Source of the DNA: an uncultured Muribaculaceae bacterium
GTDB lineage: Bacteria; Bacteroidota; Bacteroidia; Bacteroidales; Muribaculaceae
Direction of reading: 5' to 3'
Length of the DNA stretch: 64,000 bases
Assembly (NCBI GenBank): GCA_947525975.1
Contig: CANNVE010000002.1
Location: forward strand, 115,184 to 179,183
In this document: piece by piece, positions 44,523 through 52,576 of the stretch
Numbering within the stretch: the stretch's first letter is position 1
Layout of the letters: the number at the start of each line of letters is the position of its first letter
Translations under genes and position numbers: made by a program
The notes under the pieces: generated by a model
The model's input: the letters and a program-made list of their open reading frames with translations, nothing else
Databases searched by the model: none
What the model was told of the DNA's origin: nothing

Positions 44523-47357
44523 ATGGACGATTTGCAACAGGATGCGCTCTGCGTCACCGGCGCAAGAGTGCATAATCTCAAAAATATCGATGTAACCCTG
44601 CCGCACAATCAGCTGGTGGTAGTCACCGGCTTGAGCGGCAGCGGAAAATCATCTTTGGCCTTCGACACGATCTTTGCCGAAGGCCAACGGCGTTATATCG
44701 AGACCTTCTCGTCATACGCCCGCAATATGCTCGGCAATCTTGAGCGGCCTGACGTAGACAAGATCTCAGGCCTCAGCCCGGTCATAGCGATTGAGCAAAA
44801 GACCGTAAACCGCAATCCGCGAAGCACCATAGGCACCACCACCGAGATCTACGACTTCTTCCGATTGCTGTATTCGCGCATCGGCAAGGCTGTCAGCTAC
44901 GTCTCCGGCGAGCCTATGATAAAATATTCCGAAGACAAGATTTTCGACCTTGTCAACGATAAATTCGCCGACCGGAAAATCTACATAATGGCTCCATTGG
45001 TCAAGAACCGCAAGGGCCATTACAAAGAATTGTTTGAAAATCTGCTTAAGAAGGGCTTTCTACATGTGCGCGTTGATGGAAAGCTGCGCCCGCTCGAGCA
45101 GGGCATGAAGCTCGACCGATACAAGAATCATGACGTGGAGATCGTGGTCGACCGCTTCAAGGCCTCCGGAGCAGGGCAGGAACGCCTGCGCGATTCGATA
45201 CACAAGGCTTTCGAGATGGGCGACAAAGAGCTCTTCATCCTCGACGCCGACGATGGCGACAAACTCTACCGCTACAGCCTGCAGCTGATGGACCCTACCA
45301 CCGGTCTGTCATACCGCGAGCCGGCGCCTCACAATTTCTCCTTCAATTCGCCCCAAGGCGCATGCCCTTGCTGCAAGGGCCTCGGCTATGTCGATGACGT
45401 AGACCGCGAGAAGGTGATTCCCGATGCGTCGCTGTCTGTCGGCGCCGGCGGCATAGCGCCTCTCGGCAAGCAGAAAGACACCATGATATTCTGGCAGATA
45501 GAGGCCATTCTCGACAAGCACGGATTCAACATGCGCACCCCGATCGCGAAATTATCGGCAGAGTGCCTTGATGAAATCCTCAATGGCACCACCGAGAGGC
45601 TGGTGCTGAAGAATTCGCAGTATTCGGCCAAATCATATATGTCAAGCTATGAGGGTATTGTGAAATATGTGGAGATGCAGCAGTCAGACGATGCCGGACA
45701 CGCCGCCAACAAATGGAGCGACCAATTTTATTCGCGCAAGGTGTGCCCGCAATGCAACGGCGACCGGCTCAACCGCGAGGCGCTGCATTTCTTTGTCGAC
45801 GGCTACAACATAGCCCAGATCTCACGCATGGACATAGCCCAGCTGCTCACATGGTCGAAGGGGCTTCTCGGCAAACTCGGAGCCAAGGACAAGGTCATAG
45901 CCACCGAGATCATGAAGGAGATCGTGCACCGCCTTTCATTCCTTGTCGACGTGGGGCTTGAATATCTACAGCTCAACCGCGCCTCGGCCACTCTCTCCGG
46001 AGGCGAGAGCCAACGCATACGCCTCGCCACCCAGCTCGGAAGCGAGTTGGTCAACGTGCTCTACATACTCGATGAGCCGAGCATCGGCCTTCACCAGCGC
46101 GACAACAAGCGACTGATAGACTCGCTCAAGCGCCTGCGCGACGCGCAAAACAGCATCATCGTGGTTGAGCATGACAAGGATGTGATGCTTGAGGCCGACT
46201 ACGTGGTCGACATTGGCCCCGGAGCCGGGCGCAAGGGCGGTGAAGTGGTATTCTCCGGCACCCCTGCGCAGATGCTCAAGACCGACACCCTCACAGCCCA
46301 ATACCTCAACGGCAAGAAATCTATAGCCGTGCCTGCCGCCAGACGCAAAGGCAACGGCAAGGAAATAGTCATAAAAGGGGCATCGGGCCACAACCTGAAG
46401 AATGTGGATCTCGCCATCCCGCTCGGCACGCTCACCTGCGTGGCCGGAGTCTCGGGCAGCGGCAAGTCGTCGCTCATCAATTCTACGCTCCAGCCCATAT
46501 TGAGCCAGAAATTCTACAGATCGTCGCAGGAGCCGCTGCCATACGCCGAAGCCATCGGCCTCGACAATGTCGACAAGGTGATCACCGTAGACCAATCTCC
46601 GCTCGGCCGCTCGCCGAGGTCTAATCCGGCCACATACACCGGTGTGTTCACTGACATACGCAATCTATTCGTAAACCTGCCCGAAGCCAAGATACGCGGT
46701 TATAAGCCGGGGCGGTTCTCGTTCAACATAGCCGGAGGCCGCTGCCCGGTGTGCAACGGCAACGGTTACCGCACCATAGAGATGAATTTCCTGCCCGATG
46801 TGCTTGTGCCCTGCCCCGAATGCGGAGGAAAACGCTACAACAGGGAGACGCTCGAAGTGAGGTTCAAGGGCAAGTCGATAGCCGATGTGCTCGATATGAC
46901 CATCAACCAGGCGGTAGAGTTCTTCGCGGGCATACCGTCGATACTCAAAAAGATACAGGTGCTGCAGGACATCGGCCTCGGATACATCAAGCTCGGCCAG
47001 CCATCGTCGACCCTCTCCGGCGGAGAGAACCAGCGCGTGAAGCTGGCCACCGAGCTCGCCAAGAAGGACACCGGAAGCACGCTTTTCATACTCGACGAGC
47101 CTACCACCGGCCTTCACTTTGAAGACATAAACACCCTGCTCGGCATACTCAACCGCCTCGTAGACAAGGGAAACACCGTGCTTGTGATAGAGCATAACCT
47201 CGATGTGCTCAAATGCGCCGACTATATCGTGGACATGGGGCCCGGAGGCGGACGCGACGGCGGCATGATCATAGCCCGGGGCACTCCGGAGAAAATAGCC
47301 AAAGGAGACTCGCCCACGGCTTCATTCCTGCGCGATGAACTGAATCAGAATAAATAA
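44523..47357 (+). CDS. uvrA: Excinuclease ABC subunit A
   Basis: DNA damage recognition ATPase of nucleotide excision repair. About 944 residues from the ATG at 44523; an upstream in-frame TTG-type start at 44478 is less likely. Two ABC modules: Walker A GLSGSGKSSLAF near residue 36 and GVSGSGKSSLIN near 642; signatures LSGGESQRIRLA and LSGGENQRVKLA; zinc motifs CPCCKGLGY...CPQC and CPVCNGNG...CPECGG. Complete. Followed 51 bp later by an ABC-F gene. Confidence 0.97.
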   Translation: MDDLQQDALCVTGARVHNLKNIDVTLPHNQLVVVTGLSGSGKSSLAFDTIFAEGQRRYIETFSSYARNMLGNLERPDVDKISGLSPVIAIEQKTVNRNPRSTIGTTTEIYDFFRLLYSRIGKAVSYVSGEPMIKYSEDKIFDLVNDKFADRKIYIMAPLVKNRKGHYKELFENLLKKGFLHVRVDGKLRPLEQGMKLDRYKNHDVEIVVDRFKASGAGQERLRDSIHKAFEMGDKELFILDADDGDKLYRYSLQLMDPTTGLSYREPAPHNFSFNSPQGACPCCKGLGYVDDVDREKVIPDASLSVGAGGIAPLGKQKDTMIFWQIEAILDKHGFNMRTPIAKLSAECLDEILNGTTERLVLKNSQYSAKSYMSSYEGIVKYVEMQQSDDAGHAANKWSDQFYSRKVCPQCNGDRLNREALHFFVDGYNIAQISRMDIAQLLTWSKGLLGKLGAKDKVIATEIMKEIVHRLSFLVDVGLEYLQLNRASATLSGGESQRIRLATQLGSELVNVLYILDEPSIGLHQRDNKRLIDSLKRLRDAQNSIIVVEHDKDVMLEADYVVDIGPGAGRKGGEVVFSGTPAQMLKTDTLTAQYLNGKKSIAVPAARRKGNGKEIVIKGASGHNLKNVDLAIPLGTLTCVAGVSGSGKSSLINSTLQPILSQKFYRSSQEPLPYAEAIGLDNVDKVITVDQSPLGRSPRSNPATYTGVFTDIRNLFVNLPEAKIRGYKPGRFSFNIAGGRCPVCNGNGYRTIEMNFLPDVLVPCPECGGKRYNRETLEVRFKGKSIADVLDMTINQAVEFFAGIPSILKKIQVLQDIGLGYIKLGQPSSTLSGGENQRVKLATELAKKDTGSTLFILDEPTTGLHFEDINTLLGILNRLVDKGNTVLVIEHNLDVLKCADYIVDMGPGGGRDGGMIIARGTPEKIAKGDSPTASFLRDELNQNK

Positions 47358-47408
47358 TACAGGCGTGGACGAAATATGTTGAGATCCAGCCGTTAAATCA
47401 TAAAAACA

Positions 47409-49211
47409 GTGGCTTCATTCATACAGATAGAGAATCTGACGAAGAGCGTGGGCGACCGCATGCTTTTCGCTGACATGACCCTCGGGGTCAACGAGGGAGA
47501 CAAGATCGGCATAATCGCGAAAAACGGCGCCGGAAAGAGCACCATGCTCCGCATAATAGCCGGCACTGAGGACTACGACAGCGGGAAGATCACCTTCCGC
47601 AATGGCCTGCGAGTGGTCTTGCTTGACCAGGACAGTCGATTTCCCGTCGAGCTCTCGGTCATTGAGGCTTGTCTGGCTGTCGCTCCCGCTCCTGAGTCGG
47701 AGAGGATGATCGATGCCTCGGGATGGGGATATGAGCAGCGCATGCGCCAGATGCTCGGTCAGCTTGGCATCGACGATTTCGACGCCCGGGTGTCGGCCTG
47801 CAGCGGCGGACAGCTCAAGCGCATGGCCATAGCCTGCGCGTTGATGAAAGAGCCGGACGTGCTGCTGCTCGACGAGCCTACCAACCACCTTGACATAGGC
47901 GTGATCGAGTGGATTGAGAATTATCTGAAACGCTCGCGATGCACGATACTGATGGTGACGCATGACCGTTATTTCCTCGACCGCGTCTGCAACAAGATCA
48001 TAGAGATCGACCGCGAGAGCGTCTACGCTTACGATGGCAACTACGACTATTACCTTCGCCGCCGCCAGGAGCGCATCGAGGCCATGGGGGCTGAGTTGGC
48101 CCGAGTGAAGAATGTGCTGCGCAAGGAGCAGGATTGGATGAGCCGCCAGCCGCAGGCGAGGGCCGGCAAGGCCAAATACCGCATTGACCGGTTCTATGAG
48201 CTCAAGGATCGCTCGAAGGTGAATCTATCGGAGCGCAACGTCAATCTTGGCGTGAGCAAGGCGTCATACATCGGCAATAAGATTTTCGAGGCCGAGGGCA
48301 TCTGCAAGCGATTCGGCGACAAGGTGATTCTCGACAATTTCACCTATACTTTCGCCCGAGGCGAGAAGGTGGGTCTAATAGGGCCCAACGGCATCGGCAA
48401 ATCCACATTCATAAAGATGCTGCAGGGCATCGTGCCACAGGACAGCGGCGAATGGAACGTGGGCGAGACCGTGAGATTCGGATATTACAGCCAGGAGGGC
48501 ATCGACTTTGACGAGAACAAGAAGGTGATAGACGCTGTCAGGGAGATTGCCGAGGACATCACCCTCGGCGACGGTAGCCACGCCACCCCGATGCAATTCC
48601 TGCAGCATTTCCTATTCTCGGTGCCCGATCAGCAGAAATACATCTACAAGCTCAGCGGCGGCGAGCGGCGCCGCCTGCATCTTGCCACGGTGCTGATGCG
48701 CAATCCCAATTTCCTGATTCTCGACGAGCCCACCAACGACCTCGACATCGTCACTCTCGGCTTGCTTGAAGATTACCTCTCGAATTTCAAGGGATGCGTG
48801 ATGGTGGTGAGCCACGACCGATATTTTCTCGACAACATAGCCGATCACCTGTTTGTGATGGAGGGTGACGGAGTGGTGAAGGATTTCCCCGGCACCTACA
48901 CCGAATACCGCGAGTGGGCCGAAAGCCGCAAACAGCCCGAGGCCGAGGCCAAGCCTGCAGAAAAGCTTCAGCAGCAGAGGGTGAGGGAGCGCAAGCCGAA
49001 GCTGACATTCAAGGAGCAGCGTGAGAAAGAGCAGATTGAGAAGGATCTTGAAGCCCTCAACGCGGAAAAGCGTGAGCTTGAGGCTCTTTTCAATTCCGGA
49101 GCGGAAATCCCCGATATCGTGGAGAAATCTGCCCGGTTCACACTGATCAACGAAGAGATCGACGAAAAAGAGATGCGTTGGCTCGAGCTCGAAGAGAAGG
49201 TGGAGGGATAA
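47409..49211 (+). CDS. ABC-F family ATPase (Uup-like)
   Basis: 600 residues, GTG start. Two soluble ATPase domains without membrane segments: Walker A KNGAGKST near 38 and GPNGIGKST near 326, signatures CSGGQLKRMAIA and LSGGERRRLHLA, Walker B LLLDEPTNHLD and LILDEPTNDLD. The C-terminal charged coiled coil (about 520-600, EKEQIEKDLEALNAEKRELE) is Uup-like. ABC-F proteins act on ribosomes or DNA branch structures; which one applies cannot be told. No antibiotic-resistance-type linker evident. Confidence 0.93.
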   Translation: MASFIQIENLTKSVGDRMLFADMTLGVNEGDKIGIIAKNGAGKSTMLRIIAGTEDYDSGKITFRNGLRVVLLDQDSRFPVELSVIEACLAVAPAPESERMIDASGWGYEQRMRQMLGQLGIDDFDARVSACSGGQLKRMAIACALMKEPDVLLLDEPTNHLDIGVIEWIENYLKRSRCTILMVTHDRYFLDRVCNKIIEIDRESVYAYDGNYDYYLRRRQERIEAMGAELARVKNVLRKEQDWMSRQPQARAGKAKYRIDRFYELKDRSKVNLSERNVNLGVSKASYIGNKIFEAEGICKRFGDKVILDNFTYTFARGEKVGLIGPNGIGKSTFIKMLQGIVPQDSGEWNVGETVRFGYYSQEGIDFDENKKVIDAVREIAEDITLGDGSHATPMQFLQHFLFSVPDQQKYIYKLSGGERRRLHLATVLMRNPNFLILDEPTNDLDIVTLGLLEDYLSNFKGCVMVVSHDRYFLDNIADHLFVMEGDGVVKDFPGTYTEYREWAESRKQPEAEAKPAEKLQQQRVRERKPKLTFKEQREKEQIEKDLEALNAEKRELEALFNSGAEIPDIVEKSARFTLINEEIDEKEMRWLELEEKVEG

Positions 49212-49330
49212 TATTTCTTAATCTTGGCAAAATTTTTTAGTCTCTTGCATAAACTTTAGGCCAAAGGTGATTGTTGATATTCTGAATGCGGACGATTACT
49301 CCGCGCAATTAACGTTTCAACCACCTTTTC

Positions 49331-50611
49331 ATGCCTACTATTATGTGCGACACGACTAAACAAACACTTACGCCCGAACAGATCGAGGCTAACGCCATTG
49401 CAGAATGGAAAACCCTGAAGCAGAACAGGAATCTTGTGGAAGTGGCAAAGTTCAGGGCTGAATGCCCTGATGTAGTCTCCAAGGAGGAAGTTGACGAACT
49501 TTTCAGCCGCCTCAGAGACGAGGAGTTGCAGGGAATGCTCACGAGTCCGGCTAAATTCAGCCGCTCGCACATTGAGTCGCTCGTGTCATGCGGGGCTTTC
49601 AGTTACGACGAATTGCTCAAATTCGGGCTCATCACCGAAGACAGCTGGAAGAGGATGCAAATCAACCGCGACTTCCTGCCTGATCTGCCTGAATTCCAGA
49701 AAGGCATGACCGAACTGCAACAGCCGCCGGCAGGCACCGACATATATTTCTTCGGAATGCCTACTTCAGGCAAAACCTCACTGCTGATGGGAATCGCTGC
49801 GGCCAACGGCCAGGGATACACCATCGACATGCGCACCAACGGAGGCCCATACGCGGCGGCCTTGAGGCAATTTGCCCAGTCAGGCCTAATGGTAGGACGC
49901 ACCAACGGCAAGTTTGTCACCACTATAAGCGGGCGCATCAACCGCGATTTCGATTCAGACAAGGTAAAGAGTTATCCCATCAATCTTGTGGAGATGTCGG
50001 GTGAGGAATTCGCCCTGCGCATCGCAGAGACCAAGGAGACATCGATGGCAAATATGGGCACAGGAGTGACCAACCTTCTGCGCAATGACAACCGCAAGGT
50101 ATTCTTCATCCTCGTCGACGCCTCAAAGCCGATGGTGAAGGTGAGCTATCTCGACCATGAGATAGACGAGGACGGCGAGATCTCGAAGCATGTGCGCTCA
50201 CGCTACATATCGCAGCTCGACATCCTCGACAAATTCGCGGTGCTCATCAGTCTGCCTGAAAACCGCGAGATAATGAACAAGGTTGACGCTATCCACTTCA
50301 TCGTCACCAAGAGCGATGCCCTCGGCACGGCTGAGGAATGCGACGAAAAGGCGCATGAGATGGTGCAGAACCACTACCTGAGCGTGGTGGAGCAGCTGAG
50401 ATATTTCTGCCAGCACACCAAGCGCATCAACCGCGCCTCTGACTATGAGCCACAGATATACACCTATTCGCTCGGAAAATTCTATGTGGGCGATGTCTTT
50501 GATTTCGACAACGCCGACACGCTGAAGATCGTAGACGCCATCCGCGAGGTTTCAGCCGGCGGCATCAAGCAGTCATGGCGCAAGTTCTGCTCGTCGTTCC
50601 GTCCGCAATGA
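49331..50611 (+). CDS. Orphan P-loop GTPase-like protein
   Basis: 426 residues, no signal or membrane segment. A helical N-terminal third (KFRAECPDVVSKEEVDELFSRL) leads to Walker A FFGMPTSGKTSLL (about 140-152), a possible switch segment NLVEMSGEEF (about 220) and a TKSD G4 motif near 326 after DAIHFIV, the order of a TRAFAC GTPase. It does not match a GTPase subfamily I can name. ATG at 49343 is an alternative start. It stands alone between the ABC-F gene and a strong terminator. Confidence 0.7.
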   Translation: MPTIMCDTTKQTLTPEQIEANAIAEWKTLKQNRNLVEVAKFRAECPDVVSKEEVDELFSRLRDEELQGMLTSPAKFSRSHIESLVSCGAFSYDELLKFGLITEDSWKRMQINRDFLPDLPEFQKGMTELQQPPAGTDIYFFGMPTSGKTSLLMGIAAANGQGYTIDMRTNGGPYAAALRQFAQSGLMVGRTNGKFVTTISGRINRDFDSDKVKSYPINLVEMSGEEFALRIAETKETSMANMGTGVTNLLRNDNRKVFFILVDASKPMVKVSYLDHEIDEDGEISKHVRSRYISQLDILDKFAVLISLPENREIMNKVDAIHFIVTKSDALGTAEECDEKAHEMVQNHYLSVVEQLRYFCQHTKRINRASDYEPQIYTYSLGKFYVGDVFDFDNADTLKIVDAIREVSAGGIKQSWRKFCSSFRPQ

Positions 50612-50648
50612 CCTTATCGCACGGCAATCATCCGTAAAAATATTATCA

Positions 50649-50693
50649 AGGCCTCCCCTGACAGCCACGGCTCGGTCAGCGGAGGCCTGCGTT
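50649..50693 (+). terminator. Terminator after the GTPase-like gene
   Basis: Stem AGGCCTCCCCTGAC / GTCAGCGGAGGCCT (50649-50662 with 50675-50688, two mismatches), then GCGTTTTG. Confidence 0.75.
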
Positions 50694-50729
50694 TTGACTT
50701 CAAAATTTCTTTGAATGAAGAATTATGGT

Positions 50730-50737
50730 TAACTTTG
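50730..50737 (+). promoter_or_regulatory. -7 element of HAD phosphatase gene
   Basis: TAACTTTG followed after only 4 nt by the ATG (50742), implying a leaderless mRNA. A TTTG at 50710-50713 is 16 bp upstream, shorter than the usual spacing. Confidence 0.6.
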
Positions 50738-50741
50738 CGGT

Positions 50742-51527
50742 ATGAAGAAAGCTCTTTTTTTTGACATAGACGGCACGCTGGTGAGTTTTGACACCCATCA
50801 CATCCCCGACACTGCGGTTGAGGCCATCGCCAAGGCCCGGGCTGCGGGGCATAGGATAGTGATCTCTACCGGCAGGCCAAAAATCATCATCAACAATCTC
50901 GCCCAATTGCAGGATAAGGGCTTGATCGACGCCTACATCACGATGAATGGAGCCTACGTATTCTGCGGAAGCGAGGTGCTCAGCAAGAGCCCCATACCTC
51001 ATGCCGACGCCGTGGCGCTCGCCGGCCTGTGCCGCCGCGAGGGCGTGCCTTTGATTTTCGTGGGCGAAAATGACATATCCATAGCCGGTGCCGACCTCGA
51101 GGCCGTTGACATCTTTGCCCGTCAGCTTAAGGCTCCTCCGATTCCTGTTTCTGACTATGAGTCTCCGCTTGGCAAGGAGTTATTCCAGATGACTCCTTTC
51201 CTCAGCGAGGACCAGGAGCCGCTCGCTCGAGGCATCATGCCCGGATGCCAGTTTGGGCGTTGGCACCCGGCTTTTGCCGATGTCACAGCCCATGGCGCCA
51301 CTAAAGCCCACGGTGTGGAGGTGGTGTGCGATCATTTCGGACTGACGCTCGCCGATGCCATAGCTTTCGGCGATGGCGGCAATGATGTGCCCATGCTGAA
51401 GGCTGCCGGCACGGGAGTGGCCATGGGCAATGCCTCCGACAGCGTGAAGCGGGAGGCCGATATGGTCACTGACCATATTGACAATGACGGCATCGCCAAG
51501 TCCATATACAAATTGCTTGATTTATAA
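50742..51527 (+). CDS. HAD superfamily Cof-type phosphatase
   Basis: 261 residues. HAD motif I FFDIDGTL with nucleophile Asp8 and Asp10, motif II VISTGRP, and motif IV IAFGDGGNDVPMLKAAGTGVAMGNA near residue 205-230; a C2B cap lies between. Cof-type enzymes remove phosphate from sugars, flavin or pyridoxal phosphates; substrate unknown. 18 bp ahead of the amidohydrolase. Confidence 0.9.
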   Translation: MKKALFFDIDGTLVSFDTHHIPDTAVEAIAKARAAGHRIVISTGRPKIIINNLAQLQDKGLIDAYITMNGAYVFCGSEVLSKSPIPHADAVALAGLCRREGVPLIFVGENDISIAGADLEAVDIFARQLKAPPIPVSDYESPLGKELFQMTPFLSEDQEPLARGIMPGCQFGRWHPAFADVTAHGATKAHGVEVVCDHFGLTLADAIAFGDGGNDVPMLKAAGTGVAMGNASDSVKREADMVTDHIDNDGIAKSIYKLLDL

Positions 51528-51545
51528 TTTAAAAACTGATACGAC

Positions 51546-52421
51546 ATGAAATGTGGCATCATACAGCTATCGAAGACTGCCGATGTCAAGGCCAACCGGC
51601 TGAGGCTCGCGCAGAAGATTGAGGAACTTGCGTCAAAAGGCGCTAGACTGATAGTGAATCAGGAATTGCATGATTCGCTCTATTTCTGCCAGACAGAGGA
51701 TGTAGACCTTTGTTCGCTCGCAGAGCCAATACCGGGCGAAGCCACGGATTTTTATTCCTCTCTCGCTCGCCGGCTCGGAGTGGTGATCGTGACATCGCTA
51801 TTCGAGCGTCGCGCGCCGGGGCTATATCACAACACAGCCGTGGTATTTGAAACCGACGGATCGATTGCGGGGAAATACCGCAAGATGCACATCCCCGACG
51901 ATCCGGCTTATTACGAGAAATTTTATTTCACTCCCGGCGACCTCGGCTTTGAGCCTGTGCAGACATCTGTGGGCAGGCTCGGCGTGCTCGTATGCTGGGA
52001 TCAATGGTATCCGGAGGCTGCTCGACTGATGGCGCTTCGCGGCGCCGAAATGCTGATCTACCCTACGGCTATCGGCTGGGAGAGCACCGACACCGACGCG
52101 GAGAAGAGCCGTCAGCGGGATGCGTGGATCACTGTGCAGCGCGGCCACGCCATAGCCAACGGCCTGCCTGTGGTCTCGGTCAACAGGGTGGGGCATGAGT
52201 CTGATCCATCGGGGCAGACAGGCGGCATACAATTCTGGGGGTCTTCGTTCGTGGCAGGCCCGCAGGGTGAATTCCTGTACCAGGCGCCCTCCGACGCCGA
52301 GGCCGCCGAGGTGATTGACATTGACATGCGCAGGTGCGAGAATGTGCGCCGATGGTGGCCTTTCCTCCGCGACAGGCGCATCGACGCCTATTCCGGCCTC
52401 ACAAAGCGCTTCCTCGACTGA
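51546..52421 (+). CDS. aguB: Carbon-nitrogen hydrolase, probable N-carbamoylputrescine amidase
   Basis: 291-residue nitrilase-fold enzyme with the full catalytic set: Glu40 (NQELH), Lys113 (KYRKMHIPD) and Cys150 (LVCWDQWYPEAARLM). The surrounding motifs and length fit N-carbamoylputrescine amidase, which releases putrescine, ammonia and CO2 in the agmatine route. The usual partner, agmatine deiminase, is not next to it, so the substrate assignment is by family resemblance. Confidence 0.88.
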   Translation: MKCGIIQLSKTADVKANRLRLAQKIEELASKGARLIVNQELHDSLYFCQTEDVDLCSLAEPIPGEATDFYSSLARRLGVVIVTSLFERRAPGLYHNTAVVFETDGSIAGKYRKMHIPDDPAYYEKFYFTPGDLGFEPVQTSVGRLGVLVCWDQWYPEAARLMALRGAEMLIYPTAIGWESTDTDAEKSRQRDAWITVQRGHAIANGLPVVSVNRVGHESDPSGQTGGIQFWGSSFVAGPQGEFLYQAPSDAEAAEVIDIDMRRCENVRRWWPFLRDRRIDAYSGLTKRFLD

Positions 52422-52430
52422 ACATAAGGG

Positions 52431-52458
52431 GGTGGAGGTGCGTTTCTCCGAAACGCAC
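52431..52458. repeat. Palindromic repeat, copy C (REP-like)
   Basis: Same 28-bp unit as copies A and B, 10 bp after the aguB stop, in a convergent intergenic gap. Confidence 0.9.
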
Positions 52459-52507
52459 GGGTCAAAGTTAGTAAACCCGAGGCAAGCCCGCAGCGAGCGT
52501 TATACAT

Positions 52508-52543
52508 AATAGGCTGTCCAACCATGGTTGTTGGATAGCCTAT
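52508..52543. terminator. Bidirectional hairpin between aguB and dehydratase gene
   Basis: Stem ATAATAGGCTGTCCAAC / GTTGGATAGCCTATTAT with a small loop and one G-U/A-C variation. Serves the two converging genes; T-runs are short. Confidence 0.65.
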
Positions 52544-52576
52544 TATGCTATGTGTAAGTTTCGCGGAAAAGATACT

